Origin: Monomorium pharaonis
Taxonomy: Eukaryota > Arthropoda > Insecta > Hymenoptera > Formicidae
Assembly: GCF_013373865.1 (NCBI RefSeq)
Contig: NC_050474.1
Location: 12,835,045 to 12,899,044, forward strand
DNA: 64,000 bases
Direction: 5' to 3'
A program made the position numbers and the translations under genes. The notes beneath the pieces were generated by a model. That model had not been told where the DNA came from. It ran no database searches and saw only the letters and a program-made list of their open reading frames with translations. Shown in pieces: positions 1 through 12,498 of this stretch. Within the stretch, counting starts at the first letter, position 1. Each line of letters opens with the position of its first letter.

Positions 1-780
1 CATTTATTTGTACACCGCTCACTTGCACACCATTCACTTGCACACCGTTCACTTGCCCACTACTCATTTGCACACCAAGAAATGCGCACCGATCATTTGC
101 ACACGGAAAGATGTACACCGATCATTTGCACACGGAAAGGTACGCACCGATCATTTGCACACGGAAAGGTACGCACCGATCATTTGCACACGGAAAGATG
201 CACACTTATCATTTGCACACGGAAAGATGCGCACTGATCATTTGCACACCGTTCATTTGGACACGGTGTTTTGGACACCGTTTATTTGCACACCGCTTAG
301 TTGCACACCGTTCAATTGCACACCGTTCAATCAAACGCATATTAAATATTCATACATTATGGCTGTGTTTGCAATGTGTACATGGGTTAGCGACTTATAC
401 GGGGTGGGTGCAAATGATCGGTGCGCATCTTTCCGTGTGCAAATGATCGATGCGCATTTCTTTTTGTGCAAATGAGTGATGGGCAAGTGAACGGTGTGCG
501 AGTGAATGGTGTGCAAGTGTGCGGTGTGCAAATGAATGATGTGCAACTTTTACGTGTCCAAGTGAACGGTGGGCATTTTTTCGTGTGCAAATATCCGGTG
601 GTCAAATTTTACGTGTGCCTATAACTGGTGTACATTTTTAATAAAATTTCTTTTGTGTCCAAATGCATAGTGTGCAAATGCACCGTGTGCAAACGCACCG
701 TGACCATTTGAACCGTGCGCAAGATATTGTGTCCAAAAGCACCGTGTCCATTTGAACCGTGTCCAAGTGAGTGCCACCCC
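1..780. repeat. Inverted array of short tandem repeats with a conserved core (foldback-like, copy A)
   Basis: The left part (1 to ~320) is a run of related units of the form ATTTGCACACGGAAAG plus ATGCGCACCGATC (period ~29 bp), with shorter TTGCACACCGTTCA-like units. The right part (~406-780) carries the reverse complement of the same units, so the whole could fold back on itself. Between them (about 321-405) is a non-repetitive core that recurs in inverted orientation at about 41,968-42,051 inside a second array. The left edge lies outside the window. Frames open across it are repeat artefacts. Confidence 0.85.
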
Positions 781-879
781 GTCGAGAGTACCGGGCATAT
801 GTATGGACCTATACAGTCCCTTCTGACCCGCGGCAGCTTCGATGCGGTGGTCTCCCGCAGAAGACTTCGACAGATTTAA

Positions 880-968
880 GGCCGATAGTCGAATCTTATT
901 TCAAGATTGTCTCAAGCAATGTCTTAAATGCTAATGCGGCTCTGTGATTGGTTGATGACATCTTAAAA
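880..968. mobile_element. MITE, left half (interrupted copy)
   Basis: This stretch matches, in reverse orientation, the first two thirds of the complete 145-bp MITE at 38,134-38,278, sharing the phrase TGATTGGTTGATG. The match stops at TCTTAA (961-966) and resumes with TCTTAA at 3,472, so the MITE was split by the ~2.5 kb Mutator-like insertion between them. Confidence 0.75.
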
Positions 969-1649
969 AGGGATTCCAGTGTAACTATTCCAAAAATAGG
1001 TGATTTTTAGAATTTTTTTTAAAGAATTTTTAAAGGTCCTTTTTTTAAGAAAAACGTTAATAATATGTGAATAAACCTTTTTGGGATATAAAGAGCCATT
1101 CTTGAAGTGCAAAAAAATTTTGGGGTTTTGAAATTTTCTGTATTATATACTGAGTAGTGTGTAATAATATTTGTTACTTCCGGCAGTGTATCCGCTGTTG
1201 GTGTACAATGTGGTGCCTGTCACAATCATCTGAAAGCAAAAAACAAAGAATTGTTTAAAAGTTAGGTAGTTTACACTGGTATTGAACCTATTAAAAAATA
1301 TATAGGTATATAAAAAAATTGCAAAAGTTGCAGGATTTAAAAAATCAAAATTTTTTCGACAAAAAAATCGATTTTATATTGTTGATAAAACGTTATAAAT
1401 AAACGATAAAATTAAAATAATAGGCTCAATACCTGAATAAATTTATAACGAATTGAATAAGTTATGTGCAAAGTTAATCGGTCGATTAGTTTTTAAGTTA
1501 TCTTGTACGCCACTTTGAAAAATAAAATTTCGAGAAAAGCGCGTTTAAAGTTTTTGATGAAATTTCACAATACTTACAGCTGAAAAATCAATCTGAACAA
1601 TTAATCTGCCGCAACCATAGAGTATGCCTTCCTCTTCCTCGAAGAGATC

Positions 1650-2834
1650 TTACTGCGTTGTTCGTTCCATTTTAAAATCCATACGAGCTTTTTTTGATCT
1701 TTTTAAGCTACGCTCCGCTCGCAGTAGTCGCTTCTCATTATAAGAATCGGCGAATATTTTACATTGTTGTCCAATGATGATGCCCATTGTTTCCATAATT
1801 TTTAATATAGGATAATAGCCTTCATTAAATATCGCTGTAGCCAAATAAGCGGCAATTTCAATTGTTTGTGAGCCGCAGTAAAGATGTTTTGAAACCAGAC
1901 GCCAAATAATTGCGTTGAAACTTTCATTACAATTTTGTGTATATGCACCTAAACATCTTTCTAATTAATTACCTCTGGACAGATCTTTTTTCGAAAACAG
2001 TTCTTTTATCGAATCAATTTCCATTTTTCCTGCTGATCCAGAATGATTAACGGCGCACGTCTCTTAATGAGTTTCAAACCACTCGAAATATTCCGGAGTG
2101 CCCTTTTTGTTTTTCCAGTAAGTGCAAGATTGACAATAGCTGCTTTTTACTACGAGATCAATTACCTTTCCAGTATTATATCCTATAAGTGTTGTTATAC
2201 CAAATAATGACGAGAAACCACGCTTTTTCCAGCTGCCGTCACAGGAAACAGTCAAATTCAGGCAATGGCTTTTCTTTTTGCGAATTTAATTTCTTTTCTT
2301 CTTCTACGGCTTTGTGAGACAACATATAGAAGATTGCATTTGTTGAAGTATGAATATTCTTGGCGGCAGCATAATAAATATTATTGTTTAGACCTTGACA
2401 TATATCCATAAGACCACAAAACAGATTTATACCTTCTTTACAAATTCTCAACACACTCATAACAAATGTAATTCTTCGATTAATTTCAAAAGCATTGTTT
2501 ACAAAAGGACTAATTTTTCTAGTACACATAGCACGTAACGGCGATTTTGAAATCTAATCCACGATTTCCTGTTTCACTCAAACTTATATCTTTTTTACAA
2601 TCTTTACAAATCAACATTTGTGAAAGAGCACTAAAAACCATGAAAATTTCAATAAATCGATAGCCATGAGTTTGGCTTGTAATAAAATCTTCATCCGCAA
2701 ATTTTAATTTTCTTACTGCAGAACTTGTGGCTTCGGTTTCCGTCTTAAAAGTGTATTGGTTTCCTGAAAACTTGCGTTTTTGCTGTCTTGACTGGCGAAA
2801 ATTTTCGTATTTATTAACTTCCTTTACGAGGCAT
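1650..2834 (-). pseudogene. Mutator-like transposase, broken
   Basis: Read from 2,834 downward, the sequence starts MPRK and after a frameshift runs through a segment with a C..C pair (LICKDCKKD). Then come EINRRITFVMSVLRI and FCGLMDI, a block VSCDGSWKKRGFSSLFGI, a GKVIDLVV..YCQSC segment, NHSGSAGKME, and finally NESFNAIIWRL. I recognise these blocks as the transposase of the Mutator-like family common in invertebrates, which excises and reinserts its element in the nucleus. The acidic residue of the CDGSW block is present. At least one frameshift near the start, shifts between the blocks and a stop after LSRGN break the frame, so no functional protein is expected. The length (~390 residues if joined) is shorter than usual. 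The gene ends at the stop at 1,650. Confidence 0.7.
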
Positions 2835-2886
2835 CTTTAGATACGTGTGTATAGGCCGAAACGTGAAGTAATATTGAAGATCACAT

Positions 2887-3280
2887 AGTAAAAACAAATG
2901 TGTCAAACAACATGCTTTAAGCATGTAAAATATGTCTCCACTTTTAACACATAAAAATGGCATTTAATTGACACACCTATGAAATAATGTGTCATTAAAA
3001 CACACTTCTATTACTAAAAACAAATTCTTTTAACACGCTTTTCAATTTTAACATGCCAATTTTGTGTGTTAAAAGTGGAGTATGTCTCCACTTTTAACAC
3101 ACAAAATTGGCATGTTAAAATTGAAAAGCGTGTTAAAAGAATTTGTTTTTAGTAATAGAAGTGTGTTTTAATGACACATTATTTCATAGGTGTGTCAATT
3201 AAATGCCATTTTTATGTGTTAAAAGTGGAGACATATTTTACATGCTTAAAGCATTGTTTTAACACATTTGTTTTTACAGT
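2887..3280. mobile_element. Near-perfect ~390 bp palindrome (MITE-like) inside the Mutator element
   Basis: The left arm starts GTAAAAACAAATGTG and the right arm ends CACATTTGTTTTTAC; the centre is near 3,083. Both arms are almost identical over ~195 bp and repeat the phrase CTCCACTTTTAACACA at the centre and inward. There is no coding capacity: the frame at 3,171-3,383 is fortuitous. It lies upstream of the transposase start, so it inserted into the element's 5' region. Confidence 0.8.
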
Positions 3281-3471
3281 GCACTGCCTGCATGAACTTG
3301 TTTCACGCCATTTGTCGTTTCGAACTCTGGCGCGTCTCACTAAATGTGCTGCAACTTCGTTATTTTTGCGAATTCGACCTTAAAACTTTAGGAGTATATT
3401 TCTGAAATGTTGTACTTTTAATTTATGCAATAAAGAAATCAATTTTCTCGACCTGCTACATTGGAATCCAG

Positions 3472-3526
3472 TCTTAAGGCAATACTTAAGACCATCTTAA
3501 ATATAAGACCTGTCTATGAATACCGG
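3472..3526. mobile_element. MITE, right half (interrupted copy)
   Basis: Continuation of the MITE that begins at 880. It resumes at TCTTAA and ends with CTATGAATACCGG, the same terminal motif as the intact copy at 38,134. Confidence 0.7.
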
Positions 3527-6034
3527 AATACTTAGAGCTCTCTCTCTCTGTGTAAGCAAAGGCCCCCCCAAAAATCTCTCTCCGTGTAAGCAGAGTGACT
3601 CTTTTGTTACTGTGGTAGGCCCTAGGAGAACGCTACACGGAGCTGGAGATTTGACTTTTCGCGGTAGATAATCCCTTTATAATGGCCTTTTGTTATCACT
3701 TTACTTGCGGGCGAAGCGCGCCGCGCTCTCGCCTAGTGGTGGCCTCGCGCACCACTCACAGCCTTGGCGGTCGCGGCCGTGAGTGCGCGCGCATGGGCGC
3801 CGTATTGTGGCGTACGGTAGCCGCCACAGAGTACATATCATGTTTGTATAATGTACATCGATTATATTTTTACTGTGATGAAAAATTGCATAATTATTTT
3901 ATATTTATTTGCATTGACAGATGTTTTTATCGTAGGTATAGCTTTAATATTTATATTTGTAATTTTTTTATTACAAATTTTGAATAACATTAGTTTAAAA
4001 ATTAAGAACACCATTTGATTTTATTATTTATTTATTTTTATTATATTATATTTTTATTATATTGATATTTATTATATCAGTTTTCTCAAGTATAGATTTA
4101 GTATCATAATTAGCACATAATTTCCCTACGTTAATCCAATGTGAAAAATTATATTGCATTCATTCTTCAAAAGTATTTAATTTCTTAAATTAAAGTAAAT
4201 GAAAGTAATAATATGTAATTTGTATGAATTTCTATTTTCATATAATTACATTTTTTAGATCGTAATGTTACATTTATCTGATATATATATACATATTAGT
4301 TTTTTCGTCCGCGCTTCGCGCGGGCGAAAAAGCTCTTACTTCACGCACACGCATATATAAGTAGCTGGTCTCTTTTTTTCCGTAGACCCAATATACTCGC
4401 ACGAAAATATTGGGTATTTCTGAAATGATGGCAGTAACTTTAAAAAAAATTTTTTTTTTTTTAATCGACCTGTTTTTCGAAATACAGCTTTATACATCGT
4501 CGTAATGTTTTTCTTTTTTTTAACATTAATTACTCTCTTCCATTCTTGTTAAATTATCTGAACCTTCTTCTAAATCTTAAATTTACTTATTATTATAAGA
4601 TATTTAATCTTTTTTAAAATAACATGCAATATATGAAACTATCAATTTATATTTAAACTGATTTATTCATTTATTCACGTATTTATAACTTATTTCATTT
4701 TTCTATTTTATTGTCACAGAATTCGTTTGTTTATACTCCCTCTGAAGTTTTAAAGTGCGCCTGCATAAATCGCCCGTTTTATGGTCATCGAGATTTGATA
4801 CGATTTTGATGGTAAATGATTGTATATCATCATACTTTCATCTCCTCTAAATTTCGACTTGTGCATACCTTTTTTTGCTGTGATATAATGGGTTAAAGTT
4901 GATATTTTTCCTTAACTTCTAAAAGATTTGTTTATTATAAAAAATCACATAATACTTTTTTTTACAATTTTTGTTGCTTATTTCCAATTATATTTTTTAT
5001 AAAATATCTCGGTAAATAAGCTTTCTTTTCTTAAACTTTTAGAAAATTCATAGTAAATTGGGAAAACGCAGTTTTTCAGAAATAAGTGGTACCTATATTT
5101 AAATTATTGTCATAAAGTTGTCGTTTCTTTTTAATTTTAAAGCAAGTTTCAACCGTGTTCACATAAAATAACATTAATAAAATACTCTCGTATATCCATG
5201 TTCTTTTTCTGTGCCCGCTGAGATAGGTATTCGACATCAGTTAAAAAATGTTTTCCTGAATTTCGTAAATTGACCTCTTAATGACATTCTGACTTAAATA
5301 TCGTTTTCAGGTCACGATAAATTAGTCTTCTAACAGACTAACAAATCTTTTCTGATACTTTTTTTATATGAGAAATTACCTCGAGGTTTTTTGTGTTGAA
5401 CGAATAAAATGACATACCCTTCATTGATGTAGTGACCACTTTAACCCCTCATATCTCAGTAATTTAAGCTATGCTCATTCTGTACTTTTCAGAGTATTGA
5501 TGTTCCTTGATGTACTTTTTTTCCCGCCAACATCCTCTCAAAATTCGATGTCCACGCAACGGACGATTTTAGGCCTGTTTTTGCGGCTCGCTCTTTTCAA
5601 ATCTAATCACCATTAAGTCGCGCGTCTGTATATATGCATAATTAGTTGTTTTTGAATCTTTTATCTATATATATAACACAGAAATGTTAGAAATGAAAGC
5701 CTATTCATTTCTATTTCCATCCATTTGCTTTTGGTTTTCTTTTTTTCCTTTTTCTTTTGTTCAAAAATACATGCCCGTGTTAGTAGTTTGCGGAAATACA
5801 AACTAACAAACATGCGTACTTATCGTTTAATACATTATCATTAGTTGTGCCGTTTACATCAGTACATCATGCCATTCTCAAGCGTGTTCTTGTCCTATAT
5901 ATCTTTTTACTAAACTTTTTATAGAAGATCATGTTATGATACCCTCTCTATGATGAAAATCCGAATCAATGGTTCCATATACAAGTTTCATTTTAGGATC
6001 TTTTCTTATAGTTACGCCATTTATTTTTGAAATC
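3527..6034. other. AT-rich intergenic sequence with GC-rich islands
   Basis: No gene is recognised. CT-rich runs lie at 3,537-3,590 and a GC-rich island at ~3,700-3,830. A short GC palindrome CCGCGCTTCGCGCGG lies at about 4,309-4,323. The segment 3,834-3,985 (CATATCATGTTTGTATAATG onward) recurs diverged at 9,556-9,680, so it is a dispersed repeat. The frame at 3,682-3,987 spans that junction and looks accidental. Confidence 0.5.
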
Positions 6035-7670
6035 CCCTGTTTATGGAATATCCAAACCCATGGCAACCATCCTCGAATAATTTTGAATTAAATGAGACCA
6101 TTTGCTAGTGGTTTGTGCCACAAATAACGCTGTAGTTCGCATTCATACAGACAAATGCTTTTTCGTTACTATTCAATATAAAGAAAATTTTGGAAAAACC
6201 CTGTATATGTTAAAAACAAACCCCTTATTTTTTATCCGAAAGAATTTTGTAATATAATGAGACTATTTGCATGTGGTTCGAACATCAAATGACGAAAATT
6301 TTCGCGGACATACAGACATACAGACAACCAAACTTATATATTTAGTTTTTTTAAATCCCTGTTTATGTTAATAATATCATTTTGCATTGATTTATTCATT
6401 TATTCATTTCCATATACAGGTTTTTTCCTAAATGTTTGGCATTACTTTTAGAAATGTATGCCCTTAAATAAAATACCCTGTACATGGAAAATCCAATCCT
6501 TTTACTTGTTAAATTTTGAATAAAATGTATTTGCAAAAGATTCGGGCCCCAATTAATGATGTAGTTCACGGTTATACAGACATACGCTTATCCCTTACTA
6601 ATCAATATATAGATTTTTTTAAATCTTGTATATCATAAATCCTAACCCATAGCAGCAATCCCCGAAAAATTTGGAATTAAATGAGACTTTTTGCATTTGA
6701 TTCGGGCCACAATTGACGAAAGAGTTCTCGGTCATACTGTAATTACGGACATACAGACTCCCGTGATTTATGTACATAGATTTTGGAAATATACACTGTA
6801 TACCTTAAAAACAAATCCCTAATTTTATTCCGGAAGAAATTTAAAACAAAATGAGACCTTTTGCATGAGGATCGCACATCAAATGACGAAAATTAACGCA
6901 GACATACAGACATACAGACAACCGCGAACTTATATATATAAATTTTTGAAAAATCCTGTATATGTACATCATTTTACATTGATTTAATCTTTTATTCATT
7001 TTCATATACAGGTTGTTTTATAAATGTTTGGCGTTTATTTCTTTAAGAAATGTAAGTCCTTAATTGAAACACCCTTTATATGAAAAATCCATTCCCATGG
7101 CAGCCTTTTCTCGTTTAATTTGGAATAAAATAAGACCATTGCAAGAGTTTCGGACCACAAATGACTATGTAGTTCGCGGTTATACAGACAAACGCTTATC
7201 CATTACTAATCAATATAAAGATAATTTTTTTAAAACCCTGTATATCGAAAAACCAAACTTATAGCAGCAATCCTCGTATAATTTGGAATAAAATAAGACC
7301 TTTTGCATTAGAATCGGGACAGAAATGACAAAGGAGTTCGCGAAGAAGCAGAAATTAATAAACAAAATATAAATAATTTTTGAAAAACCCTGTATATCAA
7401 AAATCCAAACCCATAGTAGCAATCCTCGTAAAATTTGGAACAAAATGAGACCATTTGCATAAGAATCGGGCCATAAATGACGAAGGAGTTCGAGAACATA
7501 CAGAAATTGCAAAACAAAATATAAATAATTTTTGAAAAACCCTGTATATCGGAAAACCAAACTCATAGTAGCAATCCTCGTAAAATTTAGAACAAAATGA
7601 GACCTTTTGCATTAGAATCGGACCACAAATGATGAAGGAGTTCGGGAACAAAGAGAAAAAACGGACATGC
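6035..7670. repeat. Degenerate satellite-like array, units mostly ~150-165 bp
   Basis: A phrase of the form ACCCTGTATAT followed by AAAACCAAACCCATAGCAGC and AATGAGACCATTTGCA recurs at about 6,035, 6,199, 6,357, 6,476, 6,625, 6,793, 6,955, 7,071, 7,236, 7,388 and 7,539. The last three units are most alike. Several units also end with CATACAGACATACAGAC. The overlapping minus-strand frames at 7,210-7,651 (FYEDCYYGFGF and similar) are products of this repeat, not genes. Confidence 0.8.
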
Positions 7671-8550
7671 AGACTCCCGGTACTTATATATATATATATA
7701 AATCCAAGGTAATACTATATAATATTTATTTATATATTTATATAATAATATATATATATATATTATTTTAGTTGAATTTGATCAAAAGTATTACCTTGGA
7801 TTTATTTAAGACGTAAATGATGTATTTTTCAATATACCATAGAGGTATATATCACTTAGATTGAATTTGATCAAAAGTACTATTTAAAATTTGTGATTTT
7901 TTTCCTTAAAGAAAAACCATACACTCGGCGCCCCTTTTTACCTTTTTAAAAAAGTAATTTTGTTTGGATAATGTATTTACAAAATGATTGAGGCCCACGA
8001 TGCCCATCTACTGCACATTCGCACATCTTAGCAATTTTTTTCAAAACTTTGTGTAGTCGATTCTAATTGTTTCCCGTTTGTTGTACTTATCTGGATGCTT
8101 TTTTTTATAAGGTTTGTACATTTATAGCCAACCAACTGTATATATGTATATTTGATAATATATACGTATGCATTATGTATATATGTATATAAATAATGAA
8201 ATATATTTATTTATTTATTTTAGTTTATATATGTAATACCCTTCTGATCATTTTAAAACTTAAATATTTCATACTAGGGAAGTCATAGATTTTTTCTACA
8301 AAAAAAATGGTGATAATACCCAAACCTCATCTGGATTTCATAGAAAAAGATTCAAAAAGATTTTGACAATTTTTTGGCCTGTATTTTTTGAAAAAAATTC
8401 CATAATTTTTTTATAATTTTGTAAGATTGAAACCTATAACATATATATTTTTCGATCAAAATCGTTTCAACTGTTTTCGAAAAAAAAAAAAATTTTTTTT
8501 TCTTCTGTTTCCATAATTTCCATAAAAATTATTTTTCAGATATAATATAC
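7671..8550. other. AT-rich spacer with a ~105 bp hairpin
   Basis: The phrase AAATCCAAGGTAATACT at about 7,701 is inverted as AGTATTACCTTGGATTT at about 7,787, forming a hairpin around a TA-rich centre. The rest is low-complexity AT sequence with several homopolymer runs; no gene is seen. Confidence 0.6.
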
Positions 8551-9308
8551 TTAAAAAAATCTTAAAAAGGTAAAAAAGATACGCCAAGTACATAAAGACG
8601 TGCTTTCCAAAATAAATTTGAGATCAATACAGTTAGCCAAGTATATTCTAAAAGACTTAAAGAAGTTTAATAAACATCTATTTAAAAATTGCTTAAACGG
8701 GCTTGATGATTAAATGATTAAAATCAACCAACGGGATTATAGTGAAGCAAAAACTTGGCGTGCCCGGCTCGTATTTTTTCTGAATTTCCAAGACACTATG
8801 TTATTGATATTGATAAATATATATACAAGAATGCAATTAATGTGACTCGGATATTGCTTTATTATCTGTCAGTTTCTGCTTTATTATATGTTAACACTTA
8901 TATTCCCATTTTTCAAATAATTTTTGAATAGAACCATTTTTGAATGCGTTTATATACTTGACATATATACTTGACATATCTTTTTTAACTTTGTGAAGTT
9001 TTTCATAAGTTATTATTTTTTTTATTATTTTATTCATACAAATAATTTTCATATTGTATAACATTGATCATTTTAAGTCGGGCGTTTTAAGCCGGGCATG
9101 CCAAGTTTTTGCTTCACTATAATCCCGTTGGTTGATTTTAATCATTTAATCATCAAGCCCGTTTAAGCAATTTTTAAATAGATGTTTATTAAACTTCTTT
9201 AAGTCTTTTAAAATATACTTGGCTAACTGTATTGATCTCAAATTTATTTTGGAAAGCACGTGTTTATGTACTTGGCGTATCTTTTTTACCTTTTTAAGGT
9301 TTTTTTAA
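8551..9308. mobile_element. Non-autonomous element with ~220 bp terminal inverted repeats
   Basis: The left arm (8,551 to ~8,770) and right arm (~9,080-9,308) are reverse complements and carry the phrases GATACGCCAAGTACATAAA, TTGCTTAAACGGGCTTGATG and AAAACTTGGCG. The ~300 bp between the arms has no coding capacity. The left half recurs at 15,883, and a related but distinct element at 44,610 shares the AGTGAAGCAAAAACTTGGCG core. The superfamily is unassigned: I could not see a clear target-site duplication. Confidence 0.75.
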
Positions 9309-9989
9309 GGGATTTCACTCCTTTTTGTAAAAATTAAAGAGTTATTTCTTTTTTTAATTACATTAAGTTTTATTATACATATTTTTAAATGTGTTAATTT
9401 GATATGTATGTATGTATATGTGTATATATTTTCCATAATTTATTTTATTTTATTTGTTCTGCAAAAGATATGAATGCATTTTTAGCATTTTGAGACCAAT
9501 TGCATTTCTTTATACTTAAATTATTTATTATTGACACCCATTTTGCGCTTTTTCATTACATATCGTGTTTGTATAATGTTTATCTATTATATTTTCACCG
9601 TGATAAAAGATTGCACTAACAATTTTATACTTATTTGCATTGACAGATAAAAATTTTTTATTAATATTTTTGATATTTATTACATATATATTATGTATAT
9701 TATTTGTTTATGTTATTATTATTTATTTATTTTATTTTTATTATTTTTATTAAATTTTTTCGTGTACTAATAATATCACTTACATTACTCACATTCAGAC
9801 ATTTGTTGTAATTTTATTATTAATTTTTATATTAATATTTTTGACATTTACACATATATCATGTATTTGTTTATGTTATATATTTATTTTATTTTTGTTA
9901 ACTTATTATACTTTTCTCGCATACCAAATTCACTATTTATATTATAAAATAATTTTTTATATGTTTAGTTTTATAAAATTATATGTAAG
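9309..9989. other. AT-rich sequence, no gene seen
   Basis: Low-complexity AT sequence. It includes the diverged copy (9,556-9,680) of the dispersed repeat at 3,834-3,985. Nothing else is recognised. Confidence 0.5.
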
Positions 9990-10790
9990 CACATTGTGAA
10001 GCCCCTTGAACGACAAACCGGCTTTCCGTGTGTGTGTGTGCACGTACATGTGAATCTCTAGAAAATAACTCAAATAAGCTTTTTCGCGCAAGAAATCCCA
10101 AGATCACAGAATTATTAAATTTATTATATTTTTTCGCATACCGATATTCACCACATATATTACGAAATAATTTTTATTTTAGTTTTATAAAATTATATAT
10201 AGGCACATTGTGAAGCCCCTTGAAGGACAAACCGGCTTTGGGTGTGTGTGTGCATGTATATGTGAATGCGTGGTAAATAACTCAAGTGAGCTTTTTTGCG
10301 CAAGAGATCACATGATTTTAGAATTATCAAGTTTATTATATTTTTTCGCGTACCAATATTCACCACTTACATTACGAAATAATTTTATTTTAATTTTATA
10401 AAATTGTATGTAGGAACATTGTGAAGCCCCTTGAACGACAAACTGGCTTTACGTGTGTGTGTACATGTGATCTGTGGAAAAAATCCAAGTGATCCAAGTG
10501 AGCTTTTTCGCGCAAGAGATTACGAAATCTCAGAAATGAGTGTACCAAATTTAATCGGAGTGGTCGCAATCGAAAGCTGACATCAATATTATATAACAAA
10601 ATTGCCATTAGATTTTTGATTATGATTTTAGTTTCTGAGATATTTTAACTGAAAGTGAATTTGACAGCTAAATTCCAGATAAAGCTTAGTAGCGGCGTGA
10701 CATTTGCGCAGTGAAGTTTGCGTCATTTGCCTCATGCAACAAAATTCTTTATGTACTTGGCGTCGCGCCGCTACCGCGTCGCTTGATACT
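9990..10790. repeat. Three tandem ~210 bp units plus a GC-rich tail
   Basis: Units begin with GTGAAGCCCCTTGAACGACA at about 9,997, 10,210 and 10,420. Each contains a GTGTGTGTG tract, CTTTTTCGCGCAAGA and CACCACTTACATTACGAAAT. The last unit runs into GCGGCGTGACATTTGCGCAG and TACTTGGCGTCGCGCCGCTA. The same last unit and tail recur at ~16,306-16,845. Small frames here (10,028-10,213, 10,210-10,401, 10,396-10,608) are repeat artefacts. Confidence 0.75.
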
Positions 10791-11222
10791 TGAAAAAGTT
10801 TAATCTCACATTAATGTCAACTTTTTATAAAAGTCTTAATCAAATTTATACAGGGGCAGCACACACATGCTTATCGTGCTACGGCCTTTAATATATAAAA
10901 AACAAAATGTTTTTCTTTGCAATTGTATAAATAGAAAATATTTCAAAAATACAATGAAATTAATTTAGTTTCAAGCTGCGTTCAAAGTTGTGTGGCAATC
11001 ATGATGTAAAAATTGCACATCTGCCAAAAATCCAGGTTCAACTTAAACCGTTCAAGTTATCGTAAACATATCAGATTTTTAATTACAATCACCATCTGTT
11101 GGAAAACAACGATAAATCATCGAAAGTATCTTTGTTAAAACAAATATCATGAAACATATATAACAGTGTCAATTAAAACTATGATTTTCAATCATAAAAA
11201 ATCAACTTGAGAGGGGGAGAGA

Positions 11223-11279
<57 letters not shown>

Positions 11280-12498
11280 ATGTCAAAACAACATTAAAAA
11301 ATTCTCTAATTGAGAAATTTTGTATAAAATTCTTTGGAAATCTGAGAGTTGACAGAGAATCTTTTTACAAAATTTAAATTATAATGTCCTGTTAATTAAA
11401 AAAATGTGAACTAAATATAACTTACATTACTTTCAATAAACTATCTACACAATACAGAAATCCAGCTCACCAAAAGCATATATTCGAAAAGTAATTAAAC
11501 ACACAATTCCAATCTAGAACCACATATTGTCTTCCGTCTGACGATAATTCTTTGTAAATAAAAACTCGCAAGTCATACGAGAAAATGTACATGAATGTGT
11601 AGATTATATTTATAGATAATCAATTTTGCATTATTAAGAAAAAATAATCAGAAAAACAATTTGACAGAAAAGATAAATGTACAAAGTAAAATTTCAAAAA
11701 TTTTCTTAATTTGAGATCTAATTATAACTCTAATAAATTTCTAATAAATTGCTAAGGTTCCACGATTTTTAAGAGTAAAAAATTAATTCTTTCAAAATTC
11801 TACATTTACCTTCTGTTTTCCAACAATAAATACCCTGATGCTACCCTATCAACGGTAAACGGGAACAATCAACAAACAACGCTAGACACGTGTAAAATAG
11901 CATAAAGATGAACAGAGAAAGTAGAACAGAATATTATAGGATAGAACCGCACCCATATGCTCGAAAAAGAGTAGCGACATAGTTAGTAAGCCAGCGCCTC
12001 TGGCATTAAATGTTGGTTTTCCTTAACAGATTGAACAACCTACATTATAGTATAGTACAATAATAGTACAAGTATATCCAGCAAAATATCAATTTGAATA
12101 TTCGACGAATACTTTTAACCTATGTAAATATCTTACGACTCGCCCTCATATAAACCAATCATAATATTGTTATTATCTGATGCACTGTATGCGAGTAAAA
12201 GATAAATTACACATAATGTTAAAATAACATTATTCGATTGTTGCTTCTTCATCTCAGAACGCTTTGTTAAATGAACATTATTAATCTACCAATGTCCCAA
12301 TATTAATAATAAATCGATATAAAGTAAATTTTTTATAAAAAATTGTTTATTAATATTGCATATTAATATGTTAATAAACAATTTTTTAAATCACAATTTA
12401 CTATCGAGATCCTAGAAATTTCAAAATTCTATAACATATAAAATATATATACAATGTATATAGTTATAAATGTGTTCCAGTGATTAATTTAATACTAA
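10791..12498. other. AT-rich spacer with a GA microsatellite
   Basis: A (GA)n run lies at about 11,214-11,275. The rest is unique-looking AT-rich sequence with no convincing reading frame or RNA gene. Confidence 0.5.

Larger units (their letters stand above)
969..3471 (-). mobile_element. Mutator-like DNA transposon, decayed
   Basis: The insertion is bounded by imperfect inverted ends: GGATTCCAGTGTA on the left, and the reverse complement of TACATTGGAATCC on the right. It sits between TCTTAAAA and TCTTAAGG, consistent with a decayed 8-9 bp target-site duplication, a length typical of Mutator elements. It contains a broken transposase gene on the minus strand and a later palindromic insertion at 2,887-3,280. 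Superfamily is inferred from the protein; the ends are read by eye. Confidence 0.7.

Noticed and set aside
8..624. Frames with HLHT/FAHGK repeats
   Set aside because: Product of the tandem DNA repeat of copy A; frames change between 29-bp units.
1..780. CRISPR-like array of short repeats
   Set aside because: No constant-length unique spacers, units are contiguous, and the context is eukaryotic.
3682..3987. 101-codon frame over the GC-rich island
   Set aside because: Crosses into a dispersed AT-rich repeat and has no recognisable domain.
7210..7651. Three minus-strand frames with FYEDCYYGFGF-like repeats
   Set aside because: They follow the ~150 bp satellite units and shift frame between units.
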